Counted from the first letter of the stretch, positions 18,242 through 29,026 are shown. The stretch is DNA of 64,000 nucleotides from Paraburkholderia xenovorans LB400 (GCF_000013645.1 NC_007951.1:2356001-2420000); one strand, 5' to 3'. Numbers and translations are program-made. The notes: generated from the sequence alone by a model not told the origin.

Positions 18242-19513
18242 ATGGCGGACAAGAAAGGTTCTAACAGCGAAAAGCTGTTGTATTGCTCGTTTTGCGGTAA
18301 GAGCCAGCATGAAGTCAAAAAACTGATTGCCGGCCCGTCGGTGTTCATCTGTGATGAATGTATCGACCTGTGCAACGAAATCATCCGTGATGAGGCTGCA
18401 GGTGCGGGCATCGAGGCGGGCTTGTCCAAGTCCGATCTGCCGAGTCCGCAGGAAATCCGTGAAATCCTCGACCAGTACGTGATCGGTCAGGAACGCGCGA
18501 AGAAAATTCTCGCGGTGGCGGTGTACAACCACTACAAGCGCCTGAAGCATCTCGACAAGAAGGACGAGATCGAACTGTCCAAGAGCAACATCCTGCTGAT
18601 CGGCCCGACCGGTTCCGGCAAGACGCTGCTCGCGCAGACGCTCGCGCGCCTTCTGAACGTTCCGTTCGTGATTGCCGACGCAACCACGCTGACGGAAGCC
18701 GGCTACGTCGGCGAAGACGTCGAGAACATCATTCAGAAGCTGCTGCAAAACTGCAATTACGAAGTCGACAAGGCCCAGCGCGGCATTGTCTACATCGACG
18801 AAATCGACAAGATCAGCCGCAAGTCCGACAACCCGTCCATCACCCGCGATGTTTCGGGTGAGGGCGTGCAACAGGCTTTGCTCAAGCTGGTCGAGGGTAC
18901 GATGGCGTCGGTGCCGCCGCAGGGCGGCCGTAAGCACCCGAATCAGGACTTTATCCAGGTCGATACCACCAACATTCTGTTCATTTGCGGTGGCGCGTTC
19001 GACGGGCTCGAAAAGGTCATCGTCGATCGTACCGAGAAGACCGGTATTGGCTTCGGCGCAAGTGTGAAGAGCAAGCAGGACCGCGACGCCGGCGAAGTGC
19101 TGCGCGAAGTGGAGCCGGAAGATCTGATCAAGTTCGGCCTGATTCCCGAGCTGATCGGCCGTCTGCCGGTGGTGGCCACGCTCGGCAAGCTCGACGAAGT
19201 CGCGTTGATGAAAATCCTCGTCGAACCGAAGAATGCGCTGGTGAAGCAGTACCACAAGCTGTTCAATATGGAGCGCGTGGAGCTTGAAATTCGCCCGGCC
19301 GCGCTGCAGGCTGTGGCGCGTAAGGCAATTCGTCGCAAGACGGGTGCTCGTGGTTTGCGCTCCATCCTGGAACAGGCGTTGCTTGATGTGATGTACGACC
19401 TGCCGCAAATGAAAGGCATTAGCAAGGTCATCATCGACGACAACGTTATTGACGGCGACGGCAAACCGCTACTGATCTACGAAGACGCGCCCAAGGTCGC
19501 GGGTTCGAACTGA
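18242..19513 (+). CDS. clpX: Clp protease ATP-binding subunit ClpX
   Basis: The 423-residue AAA+ unfoldase starts with a four-cysteine zinc domain (Cys15, Cys18, Cys37, Cys40) used for adaptor and substrate binding. Walker A GPTGSGKT is at residues 121-128, Walker B near [10 protein letters not shown]. It recognises tagged substrates and feeds ClpP. A strong terminator follows 20 bp after the stop, so clpP-clpX form one unit and lon another. Confidence 0.98.
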   Translation: MADKKGSNSEKLLYCSFCGKSQHEVKKLIAGPSVFICDECIDLCNEIIRDEAAGAGIEAGLSKSDLPSPQEIREILDQYVIGQERAKKILAVAVYNHYKRLKHLDKKDEIELSKSNILLIGPTGSGKTLLAQTLARLLNVPFVIADATTLTEAGYVGEDVENIIQKLLQNCNYEVDKAQRGIVYIDEIDKISRKSDNPSITRDVSGEGVQQALLKLVEGTMASVPPQGGRKHPNQDFIQVDTTNILFICGGAFDGLEKVIVDRTEKTGIGFGASVKSKQDRDAGEVLREVEPEDLIKFGLIPELIGRLPVVATLGKLDEVALMKILVEPKNALVKQYHKLFNMERVELEIRPAALQAVARKAIRRKTGARGLRSILEQALLDVMYDLPQMKGISKVIIDDNVIDGDGKPLLIYEDAPKVAGSN

Positions 19514-19532
19514 TCGGCTTTCGGGTTCTTGC

Positions 19533-19569
19533 AAAAAAAGCCGTTCATGGCAACGTGAACGGCTTTTTT
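19533..19569 (+). terminator. Terminator after clpX
   Basis: Arms of 14 bp including GCCGTTCA / TGAACGGC (19534-19547 and 19556-19569) with an A-run before and T-run after; an 8-nt loop. Could act on both strands. Confidence 0.92.
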
Positions 19570-19605
19570 CGTTTATCGTGTGGTCAGGATGGTTGTTTTC
19601 ACTAT

Positions 19606-19639
19606 GGAGTCACTGAACCTTCGGAGTCACTGAACTTTT
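19606..19639 (+). repeat. Two-copy 17-bp direct repeat upstream of lon
   Basis: GGAGTCACTGAAC occurs at 19606-19618 and 19623-19635 with a 17-bp period, about 80-110 bp upstream of the lon start. A regulator site is possible; no known motif is recognised. Confidence 0.6.
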
Positions 19640-19716
19640 CCCACACGCGGAGGCTTGCAATCTTTTCTGCTGGCCTCACCTATCGAACGAACTGATTCCA
19701 CTCATGGGGAAATGAA

Positions 19717-22140
19717 ATGTCAGGAACCCAACTCCTTCCGCCGGAACGCATTACGCTCCCGCTGCTCCCGCTGCGTGACGTAGTCGTTTTCCCGCACATG
19801 GTGATTCCGCTCTTCGTAGGCCGCCCGAAGTCGATCAAGGCTCTCGAAGCAGCGATGGAAGGCGGCAAGCACATCATGCTCGTCGCCCAGAAAACGGCTG
19901 CGAAAGATGAGCCGACCGAAAAGGACATGTACGAAGTAGGATGCGTTGCTAACATCCTGCAAATGCTCAAGCTGCCCGATGGCACCGTCAAGGTGCTCGT
20001 CGAAGGCTTGCAGCGCGCGAAAACGCTTTCCATCGAAGAACAGGAAACGCAGTTCTCGTGCGAAGTCATGCCGCTCGAACCCGACCACGCCGACAGCGCT
20101 GAAACCGAAGCGCTGCGCCGCGCGATCGTGTCGCAGTTCGACCAGTATGTGAAGCTGAACAAGAAGATCCCGCCGGAGATCCTGACGTCGCTGTCGGGGA
20201 TCGACGAGGCCGGGCGTCTGGCCGACACGATCGCGGCGCATCTGCCGCTCAAGCTCGACCAGAAGCAGCACATCCTCGAAATGTTCCCGGTCATCGAGCG
20301 GCTCGAGCATCTGCTCGCGCAACTCGAAGCCGAGATCGACATCCTGCAGGTCGAAAAGCGCATCCGCGGGCGTGTCAAACGCCAGATGGAGAAGAGCCAG
20401 CGCGAGTACTACCTGAACGAACAGGTCAAGGCGATTCAGAAGGAACTCGGCGAAGGCGAGGAAGGTGCGGATCTCGAAGAACTCGAGAAGCGCATCACGG
20501 CTGCCCGCATGCCGAAGGAAGCCAAGAAGAAGGCCGACGCCGAGCTGAAAAAGCTCAAGCTGATGTCGCCGATGTCGGCTGAAGCCACCGTCGTGCGCAA
20601 CTATATCGACACGCTGATCGGCTTGCCGTGGCGCAAGAAGAGCAAGGTCAACAACGACCTCTCGAATGCGGAACGCGTACTCGACGAAGACCACTTCGGT
20701 CTCGAGAAAGTGAAGGAACGCATTCTCGAGTATCTCGCGGTCCAGCAACGTGTCGACAAGGTCAAGGCGCCGATCCTGTGCCTCGTTGGGCCTCCGGGTG
20801 TCGGTAAGACGTCGCTGGGTCAGTCGATCGCTCGCGCCACGAATCGCAAGTTCGTGCGTATGGCGCTTGGTGGCGTGCGCGACGAAGCCGAGATTCGCGG
20901 TCACCGTCGTACGTACATTGGTTCGATGCCCGGCAAGATTCTGCAAAGCCTGACCAAGGTCGGCGTGCGCAATCCGCTCTTCCTGCTCGACGAAGTCGAC
21001 AAGATGGGCCAGGATTTCCGCGGCGATCCGTCTTCGGCTCTGCTGGAAGTGCTCGATCCGGAACAGAACCATACGTTCGCCGATCACTACGTCGAAGTCG
21101 ACTTCGATCTCTCGGACGTGATGTTCGTGGCGACGTCGAACTCGCTGAACATTCCGCCGCCGTTGCTCGACCGGATGGAAGTGATCCGTCTGTCGGGTTA
21201 CACGGAAGACGAGAAGGTCAGCATCGCGCAACGTTATCTTTTGCCCAAACAGAAGAAGAACAACGGCCTCAAGGATGGCGAGGTCGATGTGACGGAAACC
21301 GCGATCCGCGACATCATTCGCTACTACACGCGTGAAGCGGGCGTGCGTTCGCTCGAGCGTGAAATTTCGAAGATCTGCCGCAAGGTCGTGAAGATGCTTC
21401 TGCTGAAGAAGGCGGAAGGCGCGGTGAAGGTGGACGGCAGCAACCTCGACACGTTCCTCGGCGTGCGCAAGTACGACTTCGGTCTGGCTGCGAAGGAAAA
21501 TCAGGTTGGCCAGGTCACGGGTCTCGCGTGGACGGAAGTGGGCGGCGATCTGCTGACCATTGAAGCCGCGGTGATGCCGGGCAAGGGCAACGTGATCCGC
21601 ACGGGTTCGCTCGGCGACGTGATGAAGGAATCGGTCGAGGCAGCACGCTCGGTGGTCCGTTCGCGCTCGCGTCGTCTCGGCATCAAGGACGAAGCGTTCG
21701 AGAAGCAGGACATTCACATCCACGTGCCGGAAGGCGCGACGCCGAAAGACGGCCCGTCTGCCGGTATCGCGATGACGACCGCGCTGGTGTCGGTGCTGAC
21801 CGGCATTCCGGTGCGTGCCGACGTCGCGATGACGGGCGAAATCACGTTGCGTGGCGAAGTTCTGCCGATCGGCGGCCTGAAGGAAAAGCTGCTGGCGGCG
21901 CATCGCGGCGGCATCAAGCTGGTGCTGATTCCGGAAGAAAACGTCAAGGACTTGACGGAGATTCCGGACAACGTGAAGAACGCCATCGAAATCGTGCCGG
22001 TCCGCTGGGTCGACAAGGTGCTCGAACTCGCGCTCGAACGTGTGCCGTCGGCGTTGCCGGATGAAGAGCCGAAGCCTGCTGCGCCGGTTGCAGCGGAGCC
22101 GGGCAAAGACGCCGCAGCAACAGAGGTGGTGAAGCACTAG
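19717..22140 (+). CDS. lon: ATP-dependent protease Lon
   Basis: The 807-residue LonA protease degrades misfolded and short-lived regulatory proteins. It has the N-terminal substrate domain ([19 protein letters not shown]), a coiled-coil region around residues 200-290, Walker [10 protein letters not shown], Walker B in [10 protein letters not shown], and a C-terminal Ser-Lys peptidase with the serine in KDGPSAG (about residue 681) and lysine in GGLKEK. Length and order match the family. A terminator lies 32 bp downstream. In enterobacteria lon is a heat-shock gene; I could not find a convincing sigma-32 site here. Confidence 0.98.
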   Translation: MSGTQLLPPERITLPLLPLRDVVVFPHMVIPLFVGRPKSIKALEAAMEGGKHIMLVAQKTAAKDEPTEKDMYEVGCVANILQMLKLPDGTVKVLVEGLQRAKTLSIEEQETQFSCEVMPLEPDHADSAETEALRRAIVSQFDQYVKLNKKIPPEILTSLSGIDEAGRLADTIAAHLPLKLDQKQHILEMFPVIERLEHLLAQLEAEIDILQVEKRIRGRVKRQMEKSQREYYLNEQVKAIQKELGEGEEGADLEELEKRITAARMPKEAKKKADAELKKLKLMSPMSAEATVVRNYIDTLIGLPWRKKSKVNNDLSNAERVLDEDHFGLEKVKERILEYLAVQQRVDKVKAPILCLVGPPGVGKTSLGQSIARATNRKFVRMALGGVRDEAEIRGHRRTYIGSMPGKILQSLTKVGVRNPLFLLDEVDKMGQDFRGDPSSALLEVLDPEQNHTFADHYVEVDFDLSDVMFVATSNSLNIPPPLLDRMEVIRLSGYTEDEKVSIAQRYLLPKQKKNNGLKDGEVDVTETAIRDIIRYYTREAGVRSLEREISKICRKVVKMLLLKKAEGAVKVDGSNLDTFLGVRKYDFGLAAKENQVGQVTGLAWTEVGGDLLTIEAAVMPGKGNVIRTGSLGDVMKESVEAARSVVRSRSRRLGIKDEAFEKQDIHIHVPEGATPKDGPSAGIAMTTALVSVLTGIPVRADVAMTGEITLRGEVLPIGGLKEKLLAAHRGGIKLVLIPEENVKDLTEIPDNVKNAIEIVPVRWVDKVLELALERVPSALPDEEPKPAAPVAAEPGKDAAATEVVKH

Positions 22141-22172
22141 GACGGTCAGCAACGAAGCTGTTTGCTGCAAAG

Positions 22173-22200
22173 AACCCGCGGTCACGGCCGCGGGTTTTTT
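22173..22200 (+). terminator. Terminator after lon
   Basis: Nine-bp arms AACCCGCGG (22173-22181) and CCGCGGGTT (22188-22196), six-base loop, T-run to 22200. Confidence 0.9.
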
Positions 22201-22363
22201 CTTGTCCGCTCTCCATTTCCGCAAAGCGTCCGCGAGGCACGCTTCCCACCTATTGAGCAAAGCCTTGGTGCGTGCGCCGATTGGTTGCATGCACACCGAT
22301 TTACCGCAACATCCGGTTATAGGAAGCCCCCTCCAAAACCGCCCGACTCAGGCTCAACCCCGC

Positions 22364-22392
22364 TTGACACAAGGGTTTCGGCCAATTCTAAT
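22364..22392 (+). promoter_or_regulatory. Sigma-70 promoter for hupB
   Basis: A perfect TTGACA (22364-22369), 17-bp spacer and TCTAAT (22387-22392) lie 88 bp before the hupB start, giving an untranslated leader of about 80 nt. Confidence 0.65.
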
Positions 22393-22480
22393 GGGTGCGC
22401 CCGGCGTTGCCCGCCGGCCGTGTGATGCCAGGCGCTACAGAGCGCCGTCACGATTGCCATAAACATTCTCGGGGGTTGGA

Positions 22481-22753
22481 ATGAACAAGACGGAATTGAT
22501 CGATCACATTGCACAGCAAGCCGACATTTCGAAGGCAGCGGCAGGCCGTGCACTCGACGCTGTGATCGGTGGTGTCAAAGGCACGTTGAAGAAGGGCGGT
22601 TCCGTGACGTTGGTCGGTTTCGGCACGTTCGCGGTGGGCAAGCGTACCGCGCGCACGGGGCGCAATCCGCGCACTGGCGCCGCGATCAAGATCAAGGCGG
22701 CCAAGGTCCCTAAATTTAGGCCTGGCAAAGCTCTGAAGGATGCGCTAAACTAA
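22481..22753 (+). CDS. hupB: DNA-binding protein HU-beta
   Basis: The 90-residue nucleoid protein begins [28 protein letters not shown] and has the DNA-binding arm [30 protein letters not shown] typical of HU. It bends DNA without sequence preference. It follows lon, as in many proteobacteria, behind its own promoter. Two tRNA genes come next. Confidence 0.98.
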   Translation: MNKTELIDHIAQQADISKAAAGRALDAVIGGVKGTLKKGGSVTLVGFGTFAVGKRTARTGRNPRTGAAIKIKAAKVPKFRPGKALKDALN

Positions 22754-22836
22754 TGGGCTTGCTGCTTGACGAATGTTGATTGCAGATCGATTGACAGAAT
22801 CAGGCAGTAGAGCCGGAGCAGGCTGAATCATGAAAC

Positions 22837-22912
22837 GGGTGCTTAGCTCAGTTGGTAGAGCGGCGCCCTTACAAGGCGTAGGTCGGGAGTTCGAGCCTCT
22901 CAGCACCCACCA
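22837..22912 (+). tRNA. tRNA-Val (anticodon UAC)
   Basis: 76 nt with encoded CCA. Acceptor GGGTGCT pairs with AGCACCC; D-arm contains AGCTCAGTTGGTAGAGC; anticodon loop CTTACAA gives TAC; T-loop TTCGAGC is conserved. Reads GUA and probably other GUN codons. Confidence 0.97.
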
Positions 22913-22959
22913 GTTTCAGATTCGGCTGAATGTTCCAGCGCAGCTTCATTGCAGTATAA

Positions 22960-23036
22960 GGAGTGGTAGTTCAGTCGGTTAGAATACCGGCCTGTCACGC
23001 CGGGGGTCGCGGGTTCGAGTCCCGTCCACTCCGCCA
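22960..23036 (+). tRNA. tRNA-Asp (anticodon GUC)
   Basis: 77 nt with encoded CCA. Acceptor GGAGTGG pairs with CCACTCC, discriminator G, anticodon stem CCGGC/GCCGG around CTGTCAC, and T-arm CGGGTTCGAGTCCCG. It lies 47 bp after tRNA-Val and shares the terminator that follows. Confidence 0.97.
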
Positions 23037-23045
23037 GTATCCTCG

Positions 23046-23072
23046 AAAGGCGAACTCCGGTTCGCCTTTTTT
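23046..23072 (+). terminator. Terminator after the tRNA-Val/tRNA-Asp unit
   Basis: Nine-bp arms AAAGGCGAA (23046-23054) and TTCGCCTTT (23061-23069) with a T-run. Confidence 0.88.
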
Positions 23073-23122
23073 GTTGCCCGCTGTTGTAAGATCGGGCGTT
23101 CTGTTTTTGGCACTCCTCACGC

Positions 23123-25060
23123 ATGCTCGATTTTTTCCGCAATCACAAACGCCTGATGATGTTCATGCTCATCCTCGTCATTGTGCCGGGGTTGGGTTTT
23201 GTGGGTATTCAGGGCTTCCGCGGCTTCTTTGACGAAAGTGCAAACGTCGCGAGCGTCAACGGTCACAAGATCACTCGCGCAGAATACGACGACGCAATGC
23301 GTCAGCAGCTCGACCGCGCCCGTCAGATGCTCGGCGCGCAGTTCGACATGAAGTCGTTCGACACGCCGGAGCGCCGTAGCCAGATGCTCGACGGTCTGAT
23401 CGAGCAACGCGTGCTGGCCGACGAAACACAGCGCCTGCATCTGACCGCTTCCGACGACGCCGTGCGCCGCGTGCTGCTCAACGATCCGGTGATCTCGTCG
23501 CTGAAGAATCCTGACGGCACGATCGACGTCGACCGTTACAAGCAGTTGCTCGCCATGCAGGGCATGACGCCCGACCAGTACGACGAACGCGTGCGCTACA
23601 GCATCGCCACGCAGCAGTTGCCGGCCAGCATTCAAGGTAGCGCGTTCACGTCGAAGACCCTCGCGCAGCATCTGACCGAGCTCGCTGAACAGCAGCGCGA
23701 AGTGCAGGGCATCGCGTTCCATCCGCGCGACTACGCGGCAAAGGTGCAGCCCACGGACGCGCAACTGCAAGCGTATTACGACGCGCATCGCAACGACTTC
23801 GCCACGCCGGCTACCGCAACGATCCAGTATCTCGTGATGTCGCCGGCAACGCTCGCCGCTTCCGTGCAGCCTGGCGACGCCGATCTGAAAAAGTACTACG
23901 ACGACAACATCGCGCACTACCGCGTCGAGGGTCAGGTGCGTGCGAGCCACATCCTGATCGCGGCGCCGAAAGACGCGAGCGCGGCCGACAAGGCCAAGGC
24001 GAAGCAGAAGGCCGAGGAATTGCTCGCACAGATCAAGGCACATCCGGATCAGTTCGCGCAGATCGCGCAGCAGAATTCGCAGGATCCGGGTTCGGCCTCG
24101 AAGGGCGGCGATCTGGGTTACTTCGGCCGCGGCATGATCGCAGGCGGCCAGGCGTTCGACGACGCGGTGTTCGCATTGAAGAAAGACGAAGTCAGCGGCA
24201 TCGTGCAGACCGACTTCGGCTATCACATCGTCAAGGTGACGGACGTGAAGCCGGCCGTCACGAAGCCGTTCGACGAAGTGAAAGATCAGATCTCGAAAGA
24301 CCTGAAGACGCAGTTGGCAAGCAAGGCTTTCACCGACGATTCGGAAGGCTTCACATCGATCGTCTACGAAAAGGCGAAGAGCCTTCAGCCGGCTGCCGAC
24401 AAGTACAAGCTGCAATTGCAGACCGCCACGGTCACGCCGCAGCCGGACCCGAAGCTCGCGCCTGACAGCCCGCTGAACAACGCCAAGTTTCTCGCCGCGG
24501 TGTTCGCGAGCGACGCGGTGACGGCTCACAACAACACGCAGGCTATCGACGTCGGCGGTAACACGTTGATCGCGGCCCGCGTGATCGACTACAAGGCCGC
24601 AGCCGTGCCGTCGCTCGACGCCGTCAAGGACGCCGTACGGCAGAAGGTCATCGCGGTTCAATCGGACGAAGCGGCTCACAAAGACGGCGCCGCCAAACTC
24701 GCCGAGTTCGAAAAGTCGAAGTCGACCGCAGGCTTCTCCTCGCCGCTGAAGGTATCGCGTAACGACGCGCAGGGCGTGCCGCCGGCCGCATTGAGTGCAA
24801 TCTACAAGGTGGACGCGCAGAAATTGCCGGCCTATGTCGGCGTGGACCTCGGTGACGACGGCTATGCGATCTATCGCGTGAACGCGGTGGTGGCAGGCGC
24901 GGCGGTGGATCCGCAGCGTCTGGCCGCTGCGCAGCAGCAGATCGCGCAGGTCGATGCGCAGTCCGAAGCAGAGGCGTATCTCCAGGCGCTGCGCGCGCGT
25001 TCGAAGGTGAAGTTCTATGGCTCGCTCGATAGCAGCAACGCGCAGGCGAGCAGCGAGTAA
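23123..25060 (+). CDS. ppiD: Periplasmic membrane-anchored folding factor PpiD
   Basis: The 645-residue protein has one N-terminal membrane anchor (about residues 12-30, LMMFMLILVIVPGLGFVG), a SurA-N-like chaperone region, and a parvulin domain around residues 270-375 (VRASHILIAAPKDAS to TDFGYHIVKVTDVKP). It is anchored at the inner membrane with its body in the periplasm and helps newly exported proteins fold near the Sec translocon. Location after lon-hupB matches the conserved order. An inverted repeat terminator follows. Confidence 0.95.
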   Translation: MLDFFRNHKRLMMFMLILVIVPGLGFVGIQGFRGFFDESANVASVNGHKITRAEYDDAMRQQLDRARQMLGAQFDMKSFDTPERRSQMLDGLIEQRVLADETQRLHLTASDDAVRRVLLNDPVISSLKNPDGTIDVDRYKQLLAMQGMTPDQYDERVRYSIATQQLPASIQGSAFTSKTLAQHLTELAEQQREVQGIAFHPRDYAAKVQPTDAQLQAYYDAHRNDFATPATATIQYLVMSPATLAASVQPGDADLKKYYDDNIAHYRVEGQVRASHILIAAPKDASAADKAKAKQKAEELLAQIKAHPDQFAQIAQQNSQDPGSASKGGDLGYFGRGMIAGGQAFDDAVFALKKDEVSGIVQTDFGYHIVKVTDVKPAVTKPFDEVKDQISKDLKTQLASKAFTDDSEGFTSIVYEKAKSLQPAADKYKLQLQTATVTPQPDPKLAPDSPLNNAKFLAAVFASDAVTAHNNTQAIDVGGNTLIAARVIDYKAAAVPSLDAVKDAVRQKVIAVQSDEAAHKDGAAKLAEFEKSKSTAGFSSPLKVSRNDAQGVPPAALSAIYKVDAQKLPAYVGVDLGDDGYAIYRVNAVVAGAAVDPQRLAAAQQQIAQVDAQSEAEAYLQALRARSKVKFYGSLDSSNAQASSE

Positions 25061-25075
25061 AATCGCGCAAACGCA

Positions 25076-25104
25076 AAAAAGCCCCGCAAATTGCGGGGCT
25101 TTTT
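25076..25104. terminator. Bidirectional terminator between ppiD and the lipoprotein gene
   Basis: Arms of 14 bp containing GCCCCGCAA / TTGCGGGGC with an A-run on one side and a T-run on the other and a one-base centre. It can serve convergent ppiD (plus) and the gene at 25149 (minus). Confidence 0.9.
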
Positions 25105-25148
25105 ACATTTGACGAGTGCAAGCTCGTCAAACGGCTTGCCGCAGCGCG

Positions 25149-25490
25149 TTACAGGCAGCCGCTGATTGCACCGGTGGCGTCGCTACCCGCTGCGCCGTTC
25201 CCGCGAAAGCCGACCCACGTGCCCTTGCCGGTGTACGAAGGACGTACGACCGCGGCGGCGCCGTTAGGCGGCTGCTGGCCTGGAACATACACATCCATTG
25301 CCTGATCGTTAGCCAGCGTGTCTTGCGACACGACTTGCTGTTGCGAACTGTCTGCCCACTTCTGCGCGATGCAGGTGGCGACAGCCTTCGGCGGTTGCTG
25401 GCTTTGACCAACGGATTGAACGCCAGCGGGCGGTTGAGCGGCGCAGGCAGAAATTGCCACGGTCAAAGCGATTAACGGTAAATATTTCAC
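25149..25490 (-). CDS. Putative lipoprotein of unknown function
   Basis: The 113-residue product has a lipoprotein signal with lipobox I-S-A-C (Cys16), followed by a Gln/Pro-rich linker. The body contains CIAQKWADSS, a TLANDQAMDVYVPGQ segment and a C-terminal GAISGCL, so two cysteines remain after the lipid-bearing one and may form a disulfide. No enzymatic motif. It lies between ppiD and tesA on the minus strand, apparently as a separate gene. Family not recognised. Confidence 0.75.
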   Translation of the reverse strand: MKYLPLIALTVAISACAAQPPAGVQSVGQSQQPPKAVATCIAQKWADSSQQQVVSQDTLANDQAMDVYVPGQQPPNGAAAVVRPSYTGKGTWVGFRGNGAAGSDATGAISGCL

Positions 25491-25608
25491 GTTATCTCCT
25501 CAAAAGTCGCTCAAAATCGAGCCGGGTTACACGGGATTACGAAAGTGTCGTATAGACCTTACCGATCCGTGTTCCCGAAGTTCTGGAAACAAGTTGTTAG
25601 CAGGCTTT

Positions 25609-26283
25609 TCAGTGCGGCGAACTTGTGCGAAGGAGTGGCTTGACTGCGGGCCACACGTTGTTGAGTAGCACTGGCTGTGCCTGCTGGGTGGGATGAATCT
25701 GATCGGCCTGGAACATGTCAGGCTTGTCGGCAATGCCGGCGAGCAGAAACGGCACGAGCGGCACGCGCAGCTGCTTTGACAACTCGCCATACAGGCCGTG
25801 GAACTTTTGCGTATAGTCGGGGCCGTAATTAGGCGGCACATACATGCCCACCAGTACCACCTTCGCGTGACCTTGCTGAGCCTGCTCGATGATCGTGCGC
25901 AGGTTGTCTTCGGTAGTGGAGAGCGGTACGCCGCGCAAGGCGTCGTTGGCGCCGAGTTCGACGATCACGATGCTCGGCTTCAACCGTTGCATGAGCGCGG
26001 GCAAGCGGGCTCGTCCGCCGCTCGTGGTGTCGCCGCTGATGCTTGCATTGGCGACGCTATAATCGATTCGCTCGTCGGTGAGGCGCTGGCGCATCAACGC
26101 AACCCAGCCAGTGTCACGGGGCAAGCCGTATTCGGCGGAGATGCTGTCGCCGAGCACGACGATCACCGGCCTGGCCGGTTCGGGTGCATTGGCGGCCCGG
26201 GCCGCGAAGCTCGCTGAAAACAGGGTGGCGGCCATCACGGCACAGCCGCATGCCGTTGTCAGCGCCGTGGCGTGAGACGTCAT
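25609..26283 (-). CDS. tesA: Exported SGNH hydrolase, TesA-like thioesterase/arylesterase
   Basis: The 224-residue protein has a signal peptide (residues 1-32, ending ARAANA) and the SGNH blocks: VVLGDSISAEYGL with the nucleophile serine (block I), ANASISGDTTSGG (block II), VELGANDALRG (block III) and DQIHPTQQAQ with the catalytic Asp and His (block V). It hydrolyses thioesters and esters in the periplasm. I used ATG 26283, because the frame upstream of it overlaps the start of the divergent ABC gene. The divergent tesA-ybbA-like layout is the same as in enterobacteria. Confidence 0.92.
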   Translation of the reverse strand: MTSHATALTTACGCAVMAATLFSASFAARAANAPEPARPVIVVLGDSISAEYGLPRDTGWVALMRQRLTDERIDYSVANASISGDTTSGGRARLPALMQRLKPSIVIVELGANDALRGVPLSTTEDNLRTIIEQAQQGHAKVVLVGMYVPPNYGPDYTQKFHGLYGELSKQLRVPLVPFLLAGIADKPDMFQADQIHPTQQAQPVLLNNVWPAVKPLLRTSSPH

Positions 26284-26311
26284 GGCACGCACTTTCAACC
26301 TACGCTTCACC

Positions 26312-26998
26312 ATGCTAAACAAAACTGATCCAGTCATTGAAGTGCGGGGTTTGTGCAAGAAGGTTAAGGATGCAACGGGCGAGCTGACGATTCTCGACGA
26401 CATCGATCTTGCTATCGCTGCCGGCAGCAGTGTGGCGATCGTCGGTGCATCCGGGTCGGGCAAGTCTACGCTGCTGGGCTTGCTCGCAGGATTGGACAGC
26501 GCGAGTTCGGGCTCGGTTCGGCTGCTCGGCCGCGAACTGGGTGAACTGAACGAAGACGAGCGCGCCGCATTACGCAGCGGCTCGGTCGGCTTCGTGTTCC
26601 AGTCGTTTCAACTGATGCCGCATCTGACCGCGCTCGAAAACGTCACATTGCCGCTGGAACTGCAAGGCGGCATCAGTACCCGCGAGGCTGCAACGCGTGC
26701 GCGCGGCTTGCTGGAGCAGGTGGGACTCGGCAAGCGTACCGGTCATTATCCGAAGCTGCTGTCCGGTGGCGAGCAGCAACGCGTGGCGCTTGCGCGCGCA
26801 TTCGTCACGCATCCGGCCATCCTGTTCGCCGACGAGCCGACCGGCAGTCTGGATGCCGCTACCGGCCACGCGGTGATCGATCTGATGTTCGAGATGAACC
26901 GCGCGAACGGTGCCACGTTGATTCTCGTCACGCATGACATCGAACTGGCACGCCGCTGCGATACGACGGTGACGATCGAGGCGGGTCGTCTCGTGTGA
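26312..26998 (+). CDS. ABC transporter ATP-binding protein, YbbA/LolD type
   Basis: The 228-residue ATPase has Walker A GASGSGKST, Q-loop VFQSFQLMPH, signature LSGGEQQRVALARAF and Walker B ILFADEPTGSLD, with the TGSLDAATG wording of the MacB/LolD/YbbA branch. ATG 26312 is chosen over 26282, since the latter overlaps tesA. In enterobacteria the neighbour ybbP encodes the permease; here the next gene is pgi on the other strand, so the permease is not local. Confidence 0.88.
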   Translation: MLNKTDPVIEVRGLCKKVKDATGELTILDDIDLAIAAGSSVAIVGASGSGKSTLLGLLAGLDSASSGSVRLLGRELGELNEDERAALRSGSVGFVFQSFQLMPHLTALENVTLPLELQGGISTREAATRARGLLEQVGLGKRTGHYPKLLSGGEQQRVALARAFVTHPAILFADEPTGSLDAATGHAVIDLMFEMNRANGATLILVTHDIELARRCDTTVTIEAGRLV

Positions 26999-27169
26999 AC
27001 GCGACGCGGCGCCCCTTGAGTTGAGTGTCGCAACCAGAGCCGGGCGGGCCGCAAGAGCCCGCGCTTTTTCAATCCGGGCTCGCCTCGCCGGCAGATCAGC
27101 GGGCCAGGCGGGCTCAGCGCAGGTTCAGCATAGACTCAAGCGGCGCGAATCACCGCGCCGCCGGCATAG

Positions 27170-28792
27170 TCACTTCTTCAACGCGGCGCGTGCCCGGGCA
27201 ATCAACGCTGACGTCGACGAGTCATGCTTCTTCTCATCGACGCTCGGCGCTGTCAGATCGGCCTCGACCACTTTGCCGAGAATCTTGCCCAATTCCACGC
27301 CCCATTGATCGAACGGATTGATGTCCCACACCGACGCCTGCACCAGCACCTTGTGCTCGTACAGCGCGATCAAAGCGCCGAGCGAACGCGCGGTCAGTGC
27401 GTCGACGAGCAGCGTGCTGGTGGGACGATTCCCCGGAAACACCAGGTGCGGCGCCAGCTCCGGCTTGTCCGCGCCGGCCACTTTCTTCGCTTCCTCGAGC
27501 GTGCGGCCGAGCATCAGCGCTTCACTCTGCGCGAAGCAGTTGGCGAGCAGCTTCGGATGATGACTGACGAGCGGATGCTCCGGCGTCAACACGGCGATGA
27601 AGTCGATCGGCACGATCGTCGGGCCCTGATGCAGCATCTGGAAGAACGCATGCTGGCCGTTCGTGCCCGGTTCGCCCCACGTCACGGCGGCGGTCGGATA
27701 GTCGACCATTACGCCGTCGAGACGCGCCGACTTGCCGTTGCTCTCCATTTCGAGCTGTTGCAGATACGACGGCAGGAAATGCAGCGCTTCCGAATACGGC
27801 GCGACCAGGTAGCTTTGCGAGCCGAAGAAGTTGCGATACCAGATGCCGATCATGCCGAGCAGCACCGGCAGATTCTTCTCGAGCGGCGCGTCGCGGAAAT
27901 GCTGGTCCATCTCATTGGCGCCGGCGAGCAGTTCGCCGAACTGCTGCGGTCCGACCGCGATCATGATCGACAGACCCACCGCCGACCACAACGAGTAACG
28001 CCCGCCAACCCAGTCCCACATCTCGAACACGTTTTCTTTCGCGATGCCGAACTTGACCACTTCCGCGGGATTGGCCGACACGCCGACGAAGTGTTTCGCC
28101 AGCGCGCTTTCCGGGCAGCCTTTCTCGACGAACCAGTCACGCAGCGAGCGCGCGTTGGTCATGGTTTCGAGCGTGGTGAAAGTCTTGGAGACGATGATTG
28201 CGAGCGTTTCTTCGGGATCGATCTGCTGCATCACGTTGTAAAGATCGGCGCCGTCGACGTTCGACACGAAATGCGTGGTGATCTCCGGCGTGGCCAGATG
28301 ATGCAGCGCGTGCACGACCATCTTCGGCCCGAGGTCCGAGCCGCCGATGCCGATGTTCACCACGTAGCGGATCCGCTTGCCGGTATAGCCTTTCCACTCG
28401 CCGCTGCGCACCTGGTCGGCGAACGCGGCCATCCTGGCGCGCTCGGCCTGCACCTGGTCGTAGAACGGCGCTTTCGGGTCGGTGGCGCGCAGGGCCGTGT
28501 GCAGCGCGGCGCGGCCTTCGGTCGGGTTGACGACTGCACCCGCGAACATCGCGTCGCGGCGTTTCTCGACGCCGGCTTCGCGCGCGAGTTGCACGAGCAG
28601 TTTCAGGGTTTCGTCGGTGATGCGGTTCTTCGAGAAATCGGCCGCGAGACCGCCGCCCGCGAACGCAAAGCGTTCGGCACGGGTAGGGGCGGGATCGTTC
28701 TCGGGGGCGAACCAGTCGCGCATGTGCGCATCGCGAATCTTTTCGTAATGCGTTTGCAGCGAGGACCAGGAGGGGAGCGAGTTCTGCGTCAT
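27170..28792 (-). CDS. pgi: Glucose-6-phosphate isomerase
   Basis: The 540-residue enzyme interconverts glucose 6-phosphate and fructose 6-phosphate. The first signature is seen in [19 protein letters not shown] (about residues 345-363) and the second in the C-terminal [29 protein letters not shown] marks the sugar-isomerase phosphate site. Full length. Single gene on the minus strand; the 234 bp before it (28793-29026) hold no other feature that I can see. Confidence 0.97.
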   Translation of the reverse strand: MTQNSLPSWSSLQTHYEKIRDAHMRDWFAPENDPAPTRAERFAFAGGGLAADFSKNRITDETLKLLVQLAREAGVEKRRDAMFAGAVVNPTEGRAALHTALRATDPKAPFYDQVQAERARMAAFADQVRSGEWKGYTGKRIRYVVNIGIGGSDLGPKMVVHALHHLATPEITTHFVSNVDGADLYNVMQQIDPEETLAIIVSKTFTTLETMTNARSLRDWFVEKGCPESALAKHFVGVSANPAEVVKFGIAKENVFEMWDWVGGRYSLWSAVGLSIMIAVGPQQFGELLAGANEMDQHFRDAPLEKNLPVLLGMIGIWYRNFFGSQSYLVAPYSEALHFLPSYLQQLEMESNGKSARLDGVMVDYPTAAVTWGEPGTNGQHAFFQMLHQGPTIVPIDFIAVLTPEHPLVSHHPKLLANCFAQSEALMLGRTLEEAKKVAGADKPELAPHLVFPGNRPTSTLLVDALTARSLGALIALYEHKVLVQASVWDINPFDQWGVELGKILGKVVEADLTAPSVDEKKHDSSTSALIARARAALKK

Positions 28793-29026
28793 AGCGTCCG
28801 TCTAGCGAAGGGGCACGAAGAAAGGCGCGCGCGTGAAGCGCTGCCGAGGATGATGCAACGATGCTGTTAGAGCGATGCCGCGCAGCCGGGTTCGCCGCGG
28901 GCGGCGACGAAACTTCGCCGTCTCCCGGGCTGGCTCCGACGCGCAGCGCAGTCAGTCAGTATAGCGGCGTTGCGTGACAGCGGGCAGCGCTTTGGAGGGG
29001 CTGCCCACAGGTTGGGACGCAGCGCT

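Noticed and set aside
19654..19683. Sigma-32 promoter for lon
   Set aside because: CTTGCAA and CCTCACCTAT only loosely resemble the consensus, so it was not listed as a feature.
19720..22296. 858-codon minus-strand frame opposite lon
   Set aside because: Shadow of lon; no motif or ribosome site.
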